From Puniceibacterium antarcticum (GTDB lineage: Bacteria > Pseudomonadota > Alphaproteobacteria > Rhodobacterales > Rhodobacteraceae), in NCBI RefSeq assembly GCF_002760615.1, contig NZ_AWWI01000120.1, forward strand, positions 1-64,000: DNA of 64,000 nt, written 5' to 3'. Position numbers and translations under genes: made by a program. Of this stretch, positions 31,550-41,883 are shown piece after piece. The notes under the pieces were generated by a model. The model was not told the origin of the DNA, made no database searches, and saw nothing but the letters and a program-made list of their open reading frames with translations. Within the stretch, counting starts at the first letter, position 1. Each line of letters begins with the position of its first letter.

Positions 31550-32116
31550 ATGTTCATCCAGACCGAATCCACTCCGAACCCGGCGACGCTGAAGTTTCTG
31601 CCCGGCCAGACCGTTCTTGACATGGGCACCGCCGATTTCCCCAGTGCCGAAGGTGCTGCCGCCTCGCCACTCGCCACACGTCTTTTTTCGGTGACAGGCG
31701 TCAAGGGCGTGTTCTTTGGCAATGATTTCGTCACTGTGACCAAAGGCGAAGAAACCGATTGGGACCATGTTAAACCCGCGATCCTTGGCGCGATCATGGA
31801 GCATTTCCAGTCCGGGCAGCCGGTCATGGCTGATGACGCCCAGCAGGCCGGCAGCGGCCATGCCCATCACGAGGGCGAAGATTCCGAGATTGTCGGCCAG
31901 ATCAAGGAATTGCTGGACAGCCGCGTTCGCCCCGCCGTGGCACAGGATGGTGGCGACATTACCTTCCACGGCTTTGAACGCGGTGTTGTCTATCTGCACA
32001 TGCAGGGCGCGTGCGCGGGATGCCCGTCTTCGACCCTGACGCTGAAGATGGGGATCGAGAACCTGCTCCGTCACTATATCCCCGAAGTGACCGAAGTGCG
32101 CCCCGTCGCCGTCTGA
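31550..32116 (+). CDS. NifU-like Fe-S scaffold (Nfu)
   Basis: A 188-residue protein with an N-terminal Nfu_N domain (MFIQTESTPNPATLKFLPG) and a C-terminal NifU domain. The Fe-S binding pair is in GACAGCPSSTLTLK. Nfu proteins carry 4Fe-4S clusters to target enzymes. A short acidic and His-containing linker (GHAHHEGEDSE) joins the domains. The next gene follows after 12 bases. Confidence 0.95.
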   Translation: MFIQTESTPNPATLKFLPGQTVLDMGTADFPSAEGAAASPLATRLFSVTGVKGVFFGNDFVTVTKGEETDWDHVKPAILGAIMEHFQSGQPVMADDAQQAGSGHAHHEGEDSEIVGQIKELLDSRVRPAVAQDGGDITFHGFERGVVYLHMQGACAGCPSSTLTLKMGIENLLRHYIPEVTEVRPVAV

Positions 32117-32128
32117 GGCGACCTGGCG

Positions 32129-32599
32129 GTGACTGAAAAGACGTTTGTACCGTCGGGCGATCTGTCGACGCCCGACGCCTTGGCCGCATTACAGGCCAGC
32201 GCATACCGCGACATGTCCCCCTGGTCGGCGCGCGATTTTACCGACCTGCTGGAGCACCCCACCTCCCTGCTGAGCGTTCGACCCCATGCATTTTGCCTGG
32301 GACGCGTGATCGTAGATGAGGCTGAGATCCTTGCCCTGGCCACCGACCCGGATCATCAGCGCAGGGGTCTGGGCACAGCGATCCTGATGTCCTTTCTGAG
32401 TGAGGCGGCAGGGCGCGGCGCGGCCATGACATTCCTTGAAGTCGCTGCCAGCAATGCCCCGGCGATTGCATTCTACCAGCACCACGGATTCGCACAGACA
32501 GGGCGGCGCAAGGGTTATTATCGGCAGCCCGACGGAAGCCGCACCGATGCGCTGCTCATGTCCCGCGCAGTGACCCAAGGTAAGCTGCCCGAGTGCTGA
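32129..32599 (+). CDS. GNAT acetyltransferase, RimI-like
   Basis: A 156-residue GNAT enzyme. The acetyl-CoA loop is DPDHQRRGLGTAIL and the later AIAFYQHHGFAQTGRRKGYY matches RimI-type N-terminal protein acetyltransferases. It starts with GTG, 12 bases after nfu. In related genomes I recall tsaB between nfu and rimI; that gene is not here. RimI acetylates ribosomal protein S18, but other targets are possible. Confidence 0.85.
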   Translation: MTEKTFVPSGDLSTPDALAALQASAYRDMSPWSARDFTDLLEHPTSLLSVRPHAFCLGRVIVDEAEILALATDPDHQRRGLGTAILMSFLSEAAGRGAAMTFLEVAASNAPAIAFYQHHGFAQTGRRKGYYRQPDGSRTDALLMSRAVTQGKLPEC

Positions 32600-32735
32600 C
32601 ATCGCCTTTCGCTGCACAGCAAAAAGCTGTTGACCCTCCCCAGTGGAAACGTCCTTAATCGCATCTGATCTGACTTGATCCACCAAACGCGGCCAAGGTG
32701 CGCCTGCCGCCACACATACCATCCGGGAGCAACCT

Positions 32736-33740
32736 ATGACCCTCATGCAGAAATTCCTCGGCGCGGCCGCGACGCTGGCCCTTTCGGCGGGCGCGGCACT
32801 TGCCGATCCGGCGCTGATCTACGACCTCGGCGGGAAATTCGACAAATCCTTCAACGAGGCCGCGTTCAACGGCGCCACCAAATGGGCCGAGGAAACCGGC
32901 GGCACGTTCAAGGATATCGAACTGCAGTCCGAGGCACAGCGCGAACAAGCCCTGCGCCGCTTTGCCGAGGCCGGGTTTAACCCAATCGTCACAACCGGCT
33001 TTTCGATGTCGACCCCGATTGCATCGGTCGCTGCCGACTATCCCGACACCAAGTTCGTGACCATCGACGGTTTTGTTGATCCGGCAGAACACCCCAACGT
33101 GCTGTCGATCCTCTTCGCTGAAGAGCAGGGCAGCTATCTGGTCGGCATGCTGGCCGCGATGGCGTCGAAAACCGGCACCGTCAGCTTTGTCGGCGGAATG
33201 GATATTCCTCTGATCCGCAAATTCGCCTGCGGCTATGCGCAGGGCGTGAAGGCCGTGAACCCCGATGCCACCGTCATCGCTAACATGACCGGCACCACCC
33301 CTGCCGCCTGGAACGACCCGGTGAAGGGGTCGGAGCTAACCAAGGCGCAGATTTCGCAGGGCTCTGACGTGGTGTTCGCCGCGGCTGGAGGCACAGGTCT
33401 GGGCGTGTTGCAGACCGCTGCCGACGAAGGGATCCTGTCCATCGGTGTCGACTCCAATCAGAACTACCTGTTCCCGGGCAAGGTTCTGACATCGATGCTC
33501 AAGCGCGTCGATGTGGCCACAGCCGAGGCGATGACTGCTGGTGCGGATCTGGAAACCGGCGTCAAGGCGCTGGCCCTGGCGGGCGACGGCGTCGGCTATG
33601 CGCTGGACGAGAACAATGCTGATCTGATCACCGCCGACATGCAGGCCACTGTCGAAGAGGCCAAGGCCAAGATCATCGCTGGCGAGATCACCGTGCACGA
33701 TTATGCATCGGACGACAGCTGCCCCGCGATCAGCTTCTGA
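32736..33740 (+). CDS. BMP-family nucleoside-binding periplasmic protein
   Basis: A 334-residue solute-binding protein. Residues 1-23 form a signal peptide ending in ALA, with no lipobox Cys, so it is soluble in the periplasm. The mature part has BMP/Med family marks such as IYDLGGKFDKSFNEAAFNG and FVGGMDIPLIRKFACGYAQG. The family binds purine nucleosides. It is the first gene of the transporter block that continues to 37490. Confidence 0.93.
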   Translation: MTLMQKFLGAAATLALSAGAALADPALIYDLGGKFDKSFNEAAFNGATKWAEETGGTFKDIELQSEAQREQALRRFAEAGFNPIVTTGFSMSTPIASVAADYPDTKFVTIDGFVDPAEHPNVLSILFAEEQGSYLVGMLAAMASKTGTVSFVGGMDIPLIRKFACGYAQGVKAVNPDATVIANMTGTTPAAWNDPVKGSELTKAQISQGSDVVFAAAGGTGLGVLQTAADEGILSIGVDSNQNYLFPGKVLTSMLKRVDVATAEAMTAGADLETGVKALALAGDGVGYALDENNADLITADMQATVEEAKAKIIAGEITVHDYASDDSCPAISF

Positions 33741-33775
33741 TTGCATCGGGCACGGCACGGATCTAAGGACCCAAG

Positions 33776-33806
33776 TCAGGGCCGCGCAGCCACAGCGCGG
33801 CCCTGA
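33776..33806 (+). promoter_or_regulatory. Strong intercistronic hairpin
   Basis: A perfect 12-bp stem (TCAGGGCCGCGC with GCGCGGCCCTGA) and 7-base loop lies between the binding-protein gene and the ATPase gene. There is no T run. Such hairpins often protect the upstream mRNA, giving more binding protein than transporter. Confidence 0.65.
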
Positions 33807-33833
33807 CCCCTTCCGAGACACAGGTACCACCGC

Positions 33834-35438
33834 ATGACCGACCAAGCCCCCGCGATCGAGCTCAGAGGTATCTCAAAGGCCTTTGGTCCGGTACAGGCCA
33901 ATAAGGACATCTCGATCCGGGTGATGCCCGGCACGATCCACGGCATCATCGGGGAAAATGGCGCAGGCAAGTCCACGCTGATGTCCATCCTCTATGGTTT
34001 TTACAAGGCCGACGCGGGTGAGGTGTTTATCGCCGGAAAGAAGACCGAGATCCCCGACAGTCAGGCTGCGATCAATGCTGGGATCGGCATGGTGTTCCAG
34101 CATTTCAAGCTGGTGCAGAATTTTACTGTGCTTGAAAATGTCATCCTTGGCGCTGAGGAGGGTCGGCTGCTGCGCCCGTCGCTGTCCAAGGCACGCGGCG
34201 CCCTGAAGAAACTCGCCGAGGAATATGAACTTTCCGTTGATCCCGATGCGCTGGTGCAGGACCTGTCAGTCGGGCACCAGCAGCGGGTCGAGATCCTGAA
34301 AGCGCTTTACCGTCAGGCGGATATCCTGATTCTGGATGAACCCACCGGTGTGCTGACGCCCGCCGAGGCGGATCATCTGTTCCGGATCCTCGACAATCTG
34401 CGCGCCGAGGGCAAGACGATCATCCTTATCACCCACAAGCTGCGCGAGATCATGGAAATCACCGACACCGTCAGCGTCATGCGGCGCGGCGAGATGACCG
34501 CAACCGTCAAAACCGCCGAAACATCGCCCGAGGCGCTGGCCGAGTTAATGGTGGGCCGCAAGGTGCTGCTGCGGGTGGACAAGGCCCCGGCCAGACCCGG
34601 AGCGAAGCTGCTGGAGATTGAAAACCTGCGCCTGACGGATGAGACCGGCGTGCAACGTCTGCGCGGCATCTCGCTTGATCTGCGCGCGGGTGAGGTTCTG
34701 GGGATTGCGGGTGTCGCGGGCAATGGCCAGTCCGAACTGCTTGAGGTGTTGGGCGGTTATGGCACAGCCACCGGCATCGTGCGGGTGAACGGCGTTGAAA
34801 TCCCCCTGTCGGGCACGGGCTGCACCGGTCAGGCACGGCGCGCCGCCGGCATCGGCCATGTGCCCGAGGACCGCCATCACGACGGGCTGATCCTGCCTTA
34901 TACCGCTTGGGAAAACGCCTGTTTCGGCTATCACCGCGATCCGGCCTTTCAGAAGGGCATTCTGATGAACAACGCCGCGATCCGCGAGGATGCCAAGGGC
35001 AAGATGGAGCGTTTCGATGTCCGCCCGCCCAATCCCAACCTTGCCGCGCGCAACTTTTCCGGCGGCAACCAGCAAAAGATCGTGCTGGCCCGCGAGATCG
35101 AGCACAATCCCGACATCCTGCTGATCGGCCAGCCAACCCGGGGCGTGGACATCGGCGCGATCGAATTCATCCATCAGCAGATCATCCGTCTGCGCAATCA
35201 GGGCAAGGCGATCCTGCTGGTCTCGGTCGAGCTGGACGAGATCTTTTCGCTGTCCGATCGCATCGCGGTGATGTTCGACGGCCAGATCATGGGCTTTCGG
35301 GACGCGGCACAGACCGATCAGCGCGAACTGGGCCTGATGATGGCAGGCATCACGCAGGATCCGGGGGGCGATCCGCTTGCCGCCATCGACGCGACTCTGG
35401 CCGCCAAAGAGGCACGGGAGGCCGCACAGCATGGATAA
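33834..35438 (+). CDS. Nucleoside ABC transporter, dual ATP-binding protein
   Basis: A 534-residue protein with two ABC domains in one chain. The first has Walker [10 protein letters not shown], signature [14 protein letters not shown] and Walker [12 protein letters not shown]. The second is degenerate at Walker A (GVAGNGQSE) and has [14 protein letters not shown] as its signature, as usual for this sugar/nucleoside class. It energises the two permeases that follow and overlaps the first by 8 bases. Confidence 0.95.
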   Translation: MTDQAPAIELRGISKAFGPVQANKDISIRVMPGTIHGIIGENGAGKSTLMSILYGFYKADAGEVFIAGKKTEIPDSQAAINAGIGMVFQHFKLVQNFTVLENVILGAEEGRLLRPSLSKARGALKKLAEEYELSVDPDALVQDLSVGHQQRVEILKALYRQADILILDEPTGVLTPAEADHLFRILDNLRAEGKTIILITHKLREIMEITDTVSVMRRGEMTATVKTAETSPEALAELMVGRKVLLRVDKAPARPGAKLLEIENLRLTDETGVQRLRGISLDLRAGEVLGIAGVAGNGQSELLEVLGGYGTATGIVRVNGVEIPLSGTGCTGQARRAAGIGHVPEDRHHDGLILPYTAWENACFGYHRDPAFQKGILMNNAAIREDAKGKMERFDVRPPNPNLAARNFSGGNQQKIVLAREIEHNPDILLIGQPTRGVDIGAIEFIHQQIIRLRNQGKAILLVSVELDEIFSLSDRIAVMFDGQIMGFRDAAQTDQRELGLMMAGITQDPGGDPLAAIDATLAAKEAREAAQHG

Positions 35439-36525
35439 GATGCCCGCCTGGGCCGATGCGGTTTTGGTCCCGCTGATTTCGCTGATCCTGGCCGCGCTGC
35501 TGTCAGCGCTGGTGATCGTTGCCATCGGGGAAAGCCCGATCGAGGCGCTGAAGCTGATGGTCGAGGGCGCGCTGATGCGCTCGACCGGCTGGGGTTACAC
35601 GCTTTACTATGCGACCAATTTCATCTTCACCGGCCTTGCTGTCTCGGTCGCCTTTCATGCCGGCCTGTTCAACATCGGCGGCGAAGGACAGGCAACGCTG
35701 GGCGGGCTGGGCGTTGCGCTTGTCTGCCTTTACCTGCCGTGGCCGCACTGGTCGCTGGCCCTGATCGGAGCATCGCTGGGCGCTGCCGTGTTTGGTGCGC
35801 TCTGGGCACTGATTCCCGCCTATTTCCAGGCGAAACGCGGCAGCCATATCGTGATCACGACGATCATGTTCAACTTCATCGCCGCCGCCCTGCTGAACTA
35901 TGTGCTGGTGAACCTGCTCAAACCTGTCGGGACCATGGACCCCGCAAGTGCATTATTCCCGCCCGCGACCCATCTGCCTACGTTTCAGGAGATGTTTTCT
36001 TCGCCCGAGTCACCGCTGTTCCGGGGTGCACCGGCCAATATATCGTTCTTTCTGGCGCTGATCGCCTGCGTCGTCGTCTGGCTGCTGATCTGGCGCACGC
36101 GGCTTGGTTATGAAATCCGCGCTCTGGGCCATTCGGAATCCGCTGCGCGATATGCCGGCATCTCTCCGGTGCGGATCATCATCGTCACCATGCTGATCTC
36201 GGGGGCGCTGTCGGGTCTGATGGCGGTCAACACGACGATGGGCGAATCAGAACGGCTGTTGATGAATGCCACCGAAGGCGCCGGGTTCATCGGCATCGCC
36301 GTGGCGCTGATGGGGCGCAATCATCCGCTTGGCGTGCTGCTGGCGGCAATTCTGTTCGGCTTCCTCTATCAGGGCGGCGCAGAGCTGGCCCTGTGGACGA
36401 ACATCCCGCGCGAGCTGATCGTCGTGATCCAGGCACTGGTGATCCTGTTCACCGGGGCGCTGGACAACATGGTGCGTATCCCGCTTGAGAAACTGTTTCT
36501 GGCCATGCGCAGGGGGAACACCTGA
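35431..36525 (+). CDS. Nucleoside ABC transporter permease 1
   Basis: A 364-residue BPD_transp_2-type membrane protein with about ten hydrophobic helices. Family blocks include FHAGLFNIGGEGQ, ITTIMFNFIAAALLNY and EIRALGHSESAARYAGI, the cytoplasmic coupling loop. The ATG at 35431 lies inside the end of the ATPase gene. It forms a heterodimer with the next gene product. Confidence 0.94.
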   Translation: MDKMPAWADAVLVPLISLILAALLSALVIVAIGESPIEALKLMVEGALMRSTGWGYTLYYATNFIFTGLAVSVAFHAGLFNIGGEGQATLGGLGVALVCLYLPWPHWSLALIGASLGAAVFGALWALIPAYFQAKRGSHIVITTIMFNFIAAALLNYVLVNLLKPVGTMDPASALFPPATHLPTFQEMFSSPESPLFRGAPANISFFLALIACVVVWLLIWRTRLGYEIRALGHSESAARYAGISPVRIIIVTMLISGALSGLMAVNTTMGESERLLMNATEGAGFIGIAVALMGRNHPLGVLLAAILFGFLYQGGAELALWTNIPRELIVVIQALVILFTGALDNMVRIPLEKLFLAMRRGNT

Positions 36526-37490
36526 TGGATTTTCTGACCCTTCTGCAAGTGCTCGATTCCACCGTGCGCCTGGCGACACCGCTGCTTTTGGCTTGCCTTG
36601 CGGGCCTGTTCAGTGAACGCGCCGGGATCTTCGACATCGGGCTGGAGGGCAAGATGCTGATGGCCGCCTTCTTTTCGGCCGCAGTTGCCTCCCTCACCGG
36701 ATCGGTCTGGCTGGGCCTGCTGGCCGGGATCGCCGGGTCTATGGTGCTTTCGGGCATCCACGGCCTTGCCTCGATCACCTTCCGCGGCAATCAGCTTATC
36801 TCAGGCGTTGCGATCAACTTCCTTGCGGCAGGGCTCACGGTGCTCATCGCGCAGGACTGGTTTTCCCAAGGTGGGCGTACCCCGTCGCTGATGGGGGGCG
36901 GGCGGTTCAACGCCATCACTCTGCCCTTCGCGGACACCTTGTCCGGTGTGCCCATCCTCGGTCCGATCTACGCCGAGCTGATCTCGGGTCACTCGATCCT
37001 GGTCTATGTGGCATTTGCCTGCGTTCCCCTTACCTGGTGGATCCTGTTTCGCACCCGCTTTGGCCTGCGCCTGCGTGCCGTGGGAGAAGCGCCCGAAGCT
37101 GTCGACACTGCCGGCGTTTCGGTCGTCGGCCTGCGCTACGCCGCTGTTGCGATCTGCGGCCTGCTCTGCGGCATTGCCGGGGCTTACCTCGCGACAGGCC
37201 TGCAGGCAGGCTTTGTCAAGGACATGACCGCCGGGCGGGGCTATATCGCCCTTGCCGCGCTGATCTTTGCCAAATGGCGCCCATGGCACGCCCTTTCGGC
37301 CTGTCTGCTGTTCGGGCTGCTGCAGGCGGTGGCGCTGCGCTATCAGAACATCGACCTTGGTGGTGTGATCATCCCCGTTCAGGTCATGGACGCCCTGCCC
37401 TATATCCTGACCGTGGTGATCCTTGCCGGTTTCGTTGGCAAGGCAATACCACCGCGCGCGGGCGGCGAGCCCTATGTGAAGGAACGCTGA
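36525..37490 (+). CDS. Nucleoside ABC transporter permease 2
   Basis: A 321-residue membrane protein of the same family as permease 1. FSERAGIFDIGLEGKMLM and LRAVGEAPEAVDTAGVSV are the matching signature blocks. The start overlaps the stop of permease 1 (TGATG). It completes a transporter of binding protein, dual ATPase and two permeases, typical of purine nucleoside importers. Confidence 0.94.
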   Translation: MDFLTLLQVLDSTVRLATPLLLACLAGLFSERAGIFDIGLEGKMLMAAFFSAAVASLTGSVWLGLLAGIAGSMVLSGIHGLASITFRGNQLISGVAINFLAAGLTVLIAQDWFSQGGRTPSLMGGGRFNAITLPFADTLSGVPILGPIYAELISGHSILVYVAFACVPLTWWILFRTRFGLRLRAVGEAPEAVDTAGVSVVGLRYAAVAICGLLCGIAGAYLATGLQAGFVKDMTAGRGYIALAALIFAKWRPWHALSACLLFGLLQAVALRYQNIDLGGVIIPVQVMDALPYILTVVILAGFVGKAIPPRAGGEPYVKER

Positions 37491-37528
37491 CCCAGCGTTC
37501 AAACCACAGATCAAAAAAGAACTTTTAT

Positions 37529-37562
37529 GCCTTCGGCGAGGATATTTAGGGGCAGATGAAAC
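37529..37562 (-). repeat. Inverted partial copy of the intergenic repeat
   Basis: Read on the reverse strand this is catctgcccctaaatatcc, matching the first part of the repeat. It faces copy B across about 20 bases, so the two form a long inverted pair. Confidence 0.65.
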
Positions 37563-37578
37563 CAGGACCTCTCCTCCG

Positions 37579-37643
37579 CTTCATCTGCCCTCAAATATCC
37601 CGGGGGAGTCGCCCATACGGGCGACGGGGGCAGCGCCCCCGAA
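37579..37643. repeat. Intergenic repeat copy B
   Basis: Contains catctgccc, tcaaatatcccggggg, a variable hairpin GTCGCCC-ata-cGGGCGAC, and the constant GGGGGC-agc-GCCCCC. It lies just after the ABC transporter operon. The variable hairpin differs from copy C by a paired base change. Confidence 0.85.
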
Positions 37644-37746
37644 CCCGTGCAAAAAACGCACAGCCCCTACGCAAAGCGACCTGGAAACAGCACCAAAGAT
37701 CAGCTGCCCCGTTGCCAATCCCGCTGTGCCTGCGCAATGTAATGAC

Positions 37747-38658
37747 ATGCAGGTCTACCTTCCCATTGCCGAGGTTTCGGTCAACCTTTTCGTCCTCCTC
37801 GGGCTGGGCACGATTGTGGGCATGTTGTCGGGCATGTTCGGCGTGGGGGGGGGGTTCCTGATCACGCCGTTGCTGTTCTTTCTTGGGATTCCTCCGGCGG
37901 TTGCCGTCGCCACGGGCGCAAATCAGATCGTTGCCTCCTCGATCTCGGCCGTGCTGGCACATCTCAAACGCAAGACGGTCGATCTGCGCATGGGGATGGT
38001 CCTGCTGGTCGGTGGCCTGTTTGGTTCCGGCTTTGGCGTATACATCTTCAATATTCTACGCGAGCTTGGTCAGGTCGACCTGCTGGTGCGGCTGTGTTAT
38101 GTGCTGTTCTTGGGTGTGATCGGCGCGCTGATGTTCGTCGAATCCCTGAATGCGCTGCGCAACTCAAGACGCGGCGCGCCGCCCAAACGGCGACAGCATG
38201 GCTGGGTGCATGGCCTGCCGTTCAAGGTTAGGTTTCGCGCATCGGGACTTTATATTTCGGCCATTCCGCCACTGATCGTCGGTTTTGCCGTCGGCATCCT
38301 TGCGGCGATCATGGGGGTTGGCGGCGGTTTCATAATGGTTCCGGCGATGATCTACCTGCTGGGCATGCCCACCAAGGTGGTGATCGGCACATCGCTGTTT
38401 CAGATCATCTTTGTCACCGCCTTCACCACGCTGCTGCATGCCACCACAAGCATGACCGTGGACCTCGTGCTTGCGCTTGCCCTGATCGTAGGCGGCGTCA
38501 TCGGGGCCCAATTTGGCACCGTGATCGGCATGCGGCTCAAGGCAGAACAGCTGCGCATCCTGCTGGCAGTGCTGGTGCTTGCCGTCTGCGCCAAGATCGG
38601 GCTGGAGTTGCTGCTGCATCCATCCGAGATCTACTCTCTGTCCGCAGGCGGGATATGA
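37747..38658 (+). CDS. TauE/SafE-family sulfite exporter-like transporter
   Basis: A 303-residue membrane protein with the two-fold repeat of TauE/SafE (DUF81): GMLSGMFGVGGGFLITPLLF in the first half and AAIMGVGGGFIMVPAMIYLL in the second. Members export sulfite, sulfoacetate or related anions. The ATG at 37747 gives a normal N-terminus (MQVYLPIAEV); one at 37726 is also open. The stop overlaps the start of the TIGR02186 gene. Confidence 0.92.
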   Translation: MQVYLPIAEVSVNLFVLLGLGTIVGMLSGMFGVGGGFLITPLLFFLGIPPAVAVATGANQIVASSISAVLAHLKRKTVDLRMGMVLLVGGLFGSGFGVYIFNILRELGQVDLLVRLCYVLFLGVIGALMFVESLNALRNSRRGAPPKRRQHGWVHGLPFKVRFRASGLYISAIPPLIVGFAVGILAAIMGVGGGFIMVPAMIYLLGMPTKVVIGTSLFQIIFVTAFTTLLHATTSMTVDLVLALALIVGGVIGAQFGTVIGMRLKAEQLRILLAVLVLAVCAKIGLELLLHPSEIYSLSAGGI

Positions 38659-39461
38659 TGCGCCGCCTTGCCAGCCTTCTGCCGCTGCTGCTGCTGCTGA
38701 TCACCAGCCCGGCCTTCGCGCAGGACACCACCTTGCCGCAGAACGCTGTGCCGCAGGAAGAAGTCGTGCTGGGCCTGAGCCAGGATCAGGTTTCGATCGG
38801 GACGGATTTTGACGGCTCGAACATCCTCATCTTCGGCGCGATCAAACGCGAAACCCCGATCCCGGAAGGTCCGCCGATTGAGGTTCTGATCACCGTCGCC
38901 GGGCCGTCGGTTCCGGTGACAGTGCGGCGCAAGGAGCGCCGTTTCGGAATTTGGGTCAACACGGATTCGGTGGTGGTCGATTCCGCCCCGTCCTTTTACG
39001 CCGTTGCAACCTCTGCACCCTGGTCGCAGGCCATTTCGGATGTGGAGGATCTGCGCCAGCGTGTGTCGATCCCCCGTGCTATCCGGTCTGTCGGTGCGCC
39101 TATGACAGTGCAGGACAGCCAGAGCTTTACCGAAGCGGTGATCCGCATCCGTATGGCGAATGGCCTCTACCAGATGGCCGAAAATACCGTTGTGGTCAGC
39201 CAGCAGACTTTGTTCGACACGGCAATCGAGATGCCCGCAAACCTGACCGAAGGCACCTATCGCGCCCGCATCCTGCTGACGCGGGGTGGCACGGTCATTT
39301 CCCAGCGCGAAACGGTGATTGAGGTGCGCAAGGTGGGGCTGGAACGCTGGCTGTTCAACCTGTCGCGGGAACAACCGCTGTCTTATGGTCTGCTGTCCAT
39401 CGCGATCGCCGTCGCAGCCGGCTGGGGGGCCTCTGCCGCCTTTCGCATGATACGGTCCTGA
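38655..39461 (+). CDS. TIGR02186-family membrane protein
   Basis: A 268-residue protein with a signal peptide ending AFA (residues 1-22), a long beta-rich periplasmic part, and one C-terminal membrane helix (SYGLLSIAIAVAAGWGASAAF). It matches what I know of TIGR02186, an alphaproteobacterial family commonly found beside a TauE transporter, as it is here. Probably a partner of that exporter; function not shown. Confidence 0.88.
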   Translation: MMRRLASLLPLLLLLITSPAFAQDTTLPQNAVPQEEVVLGLSQDQVSIGTDFDGSNILIFGAIKRETPIPEGPPIEVLITVAGPSVPVTVRRKERRFGIWVNTDSVVVDSAPSFYAVATSAPWSQAISDVEDLRQRVSIPRAIRSVGAPMTVQDSQSFTEAVIRIRMANGLYQMAENTVVVSQQTLFDTAIEMPANLTEGTYRARILLTRGGTVISQRETVIEVRKVGLERWLFNLSREQPLSYGLLSIAIAVAAGWGASAAFRMIRS

Positions 39462-39892
39462 TGGCGCGCGCCCTGCCACCCGAACGTGCTCACTTTACCG
39501 CCTTTCGGACTCTGCCGACCCGCTGGGCGGACAATGACGCCTATGGTCATATGAACAATGCCACCTATTTTTCGCTTTTCGACACGGCGATCAGTCTTTG
39601 GCAGATGGAACAGGGCATCTTGGTCGACGGACCAGAGGCGGCGCGGTTCCTTGTGGTGGAAAACGGCTGCACCTATTTCACCGAAGTCGGGTTTCCCGAT
39701 ATCCTGCAGGCGGGCCTGCGTCTGACACATCTGGGGACCACCTCGTTCCGAATCGATGTCGCCCTCTTTCGCAACGGCGCAGATACCGCCGCCGCTCTGG
39801 GCTTTTTTGCGCAGGTCCATGTGGACACCTCGGGCCGCCCCACAGCACTACCTGAGGCGGTCCGCGCCGTGCTGTCCGGCCTCATGATCTGA
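39461..39892 (+). CDS. 4-hydroxybenzoyl-CoA-type thioesterase (hot-dog fold)
   Basis: A 143-residue single hot-dog domain. The N-terminal RWADNDAYGHMNNATY is the family signature, with the catalytic Asp in ADND. It would cleave an acyl-CoA thioester in the cytoplasm. The ATG overlaps the stop of the TIGR02186 gene, so it may be cotranscribed with it. Confidence 0.92.
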   Translation: MARALPPERAHFTAFRTLPTRWADNDAYGHMNNATYFSLFDTAISLWQMEQGILVDGPEAARFLVVENGCTYFTEVGFPDILQAGLRLTHLGTTSFRIDVALFRNGADTAAALGFFAQVHVDTSGRPTALPEAVRAVLSGLMI

Positions 39893-39953
39893 CCAACGGC
39901 CCAACAACGCGGCAAAGGCGTGACGGCGCAGCCGAACACTGCGCCCGGGTAGT

Positions 39954-39971
39954 GCAGGGAGAGTTCCCTGC
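39954..39971. terminator. Small hairpin between thioesterase and uvrC
   Basis: GCAGGGA-gagt-TCCCTGC gives a 7-bp stem between two convergent gene ends. It has no T run; a role in ending transcription is only possible. Confidence 0.35.
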
Positions 39972-40005
39972 GCGTCTGCAAAGCCCCCCTATCAGACAAT
40001 CTTGA

Positions 40006-41883
40006 TCAGCCGCCTTCGTGAAAATACCCATAGATCCGTTCGGCAAGGGCCTCTGACACGCCCTCGACAGCCTTGAGATCAGCGAGGTTGGCGCGGCTCA
40101 CAGCCTTGGCTGATCCGAAATGGGCCAGCAATGATCGCTTGCGTGCCGACCCCACCCCCGGCACATCGTCCAGCGGCGTGGCCCCTATCGCCTTGGATCG
40201 TTTGGCGCGGTGGGTGCCAATTGCGAACCGGTGCACTTCGTCCCGCATCCGCTGAATGAAGTACAGGACCGGATCGTTGTGGCGCAGAGCAAAGGGACGC
40301 TGGCCGACGCGGTGGAACTCCTCCTTGCCGGCATCGCGGTCGACGCCCTTGGCCACACCCACCATCGGAATATCCTGCACACCGTATTCCGCCATGATCG
40401 AAGCGACGGCAGAGACCTGCCCCGCCCCACCATCGATCAGCAGCAGATCGGGCCACTGGCCCTGTGTGCGTTCCGGATCCTCCTTCAGCAATCGCTTGAA
40501 CCGGCGTTCCAGCACTTCTTTCATCATGCCGAAGTCATCGCCGGGTACCAGTGACTCGCCCTTGATATTGAACTTGCGGTACTGGTTTTTCAGGAACCCC
40601 TCAGGCCCCGCCACGATCATCCCACCCACAGCATTTGTGCCCTGGATATGCGAGTTGTCGTACACCTCGATCCGCTGCGGCGGTGCCTCCAGTCCAAAAG
40701 CCTCGGCCAGTCCTTTCAGCAGTTTGCCCTGTGTCGCCGATTCAGCCATCTTGCGCGCCAGAGATTCTCGCGCGTTACGTGCCGCACCTTCGATCAGTTC
40801 CACCTTTTCGCCGCGCAGCGGCACGGCCACCTCGACCCGACGACCGAGCTTGCCCGACAACGCCTCTTCCATCAGATCGGTGTTCTCGATCGGGTGGCTC
40901 AGCAGGATCAGGCGCGGCGGTTCCTTGGTGTCATAAAACTGGCCCAGGAAGGCCTCCAGCACCTCTGCCTCGTCCACATCGGCGCCGACGCGGGGATAGA
41001 AATCGCGGTTGCCCCAGTTCTGGTTTGCGCGGATGAAAAAGACCTGCACACAGGCCTGCCCGCCCTCTAGGTGCAGCGCCACCACATCCGCCTCGGTCAC
41101 ACCGCGCGGGTTGATCCCCTGCGCCGTCTGCACCTGCGTCAGGGCGCGGATGCGGTCGCGCAACGATGCGGCACGCTCAAATTCCATCGCTTCTGAGGCT
41201 GCCGCCATCTGCTTTGCCAGCGCCTCTTGCACGCCAGTGGATTTTCCGGACAGGAACTGCGCGGCATCCTTGACGCTATCGCGATACTCCTCGCCCGAGA
41301 TCTTGCCCACGCAGGGCGCGGAACAACGCCGGATCTGGTGCTGCAGGCAGGGCCGCGTGCGCGATTCGAACATTGAATCCGAGCAGTTGCGCAGCAGGAA
41401 AACTTTTTGCAGCTGGTTCAGCGTCCTGTTCACCGCGCCTGCGCTGGCGAAGGGGCCGAAATACTGGCCCTTATCCTTTTTCGCGCCGCGATGCTTGGTG
41501 ATCTGGGGAAAGTCGTGGTCGGTCACCAGAATGTTCGGAAACGACTTGTCATCGCGCAACAGCACGTTGTAGCGCGGCTTGAGCTGCTTGATCAGGTTCT
41601 GTTCAAGCAGCAGCGCCTCGGTTTCCGTCCGCGTCGTCAGGAACATCATCGACGCGGTTTCGCGGATCATCCGCGAGATGCGCCCGGAATGCTGCGGTGA
41701 GGGACGGGAATAATTGCTGACCCGTGCCTTCAGATTGCGGGCCTTGCCCACATAGAGAACCCGGCTTTCCGAATCAAGCATGCGGTATACGCCCGGGCTG
41801 CTGTCCAGTGTCTTGAGGTAGGACTGGATGCGCGCATGGCCCGTCAGCGCCACATCGGAAGAGGTATCAGAGGTTTGTGTCAT
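40006..41883 (-). CDS. uvrC: Excinuclease ABC subunit C
   Basis: A 625-residue nucleotide-excision repair nuclease. The GIY-YIG domain makes the 3' cut ([20 protein letters not shown] near residues 28-47). The UVR domain follows, then the RNase H-like domain making the 5' cut ([19 protein letters not shown]), and the C-terminal double HhH ([19 protein letters not shown]). Complete and normal length. The reverse-strand promoter probably lies in the AT-rich region at 42030-42100. Confidence 0.97.
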   Translation of the reverse strand: MTQTSDTSSDVALTGHARIQSYLKTLDSSPGVYRMLDSESRVLYVGKARNLKARVSNYSRPSPQHSGRISRMIRETASMMFLTTRTETEALLLEQNLIKQLKPRYNVLLRDDKSFPNILVTDHDFPQITKHRGAKKDKGQYFGPFASAGAVNRTLNQLQKVFLLRNCSDSMFESRTRPCLQHQIRRCSAPCVGKISGEEYRDSVKDAAQFLSGKSTGVQEALAKQMAAASEAMEFERAASLRDRIRALTQVQTAQGINPRGVTEADVVALHLEGGQACVQVFFIRANQNWGNRDFYPRVGADVDEAEVLEAFLGQFYDTKEPPRLILLSHPIENTDLMEEALSGKLGRRVEVAVPLRGEKVELIEGAARNARESLARKMAESATQGKLLKGLAEAFGLEAPPQRIEVYDNSHIQGTNAVGGMIVAGPEGFLKNQYRKFNIKGESLVPGDDFGMMKEVLERRFKRLLKEDPERTQGQWPDLLLIDGGAGQVSAVASIMAEYGVQDIPMVGVAKGVDRDAGKEEFHRVGQRPFALRHNDPVLYFIQRMRDEVHRFAIGTHRAKRSKAIGATPLDDVPGVGSARKRSLLAHFGSAKAVSRANLADLKAVEGVSEALAERIYGYFHEGG

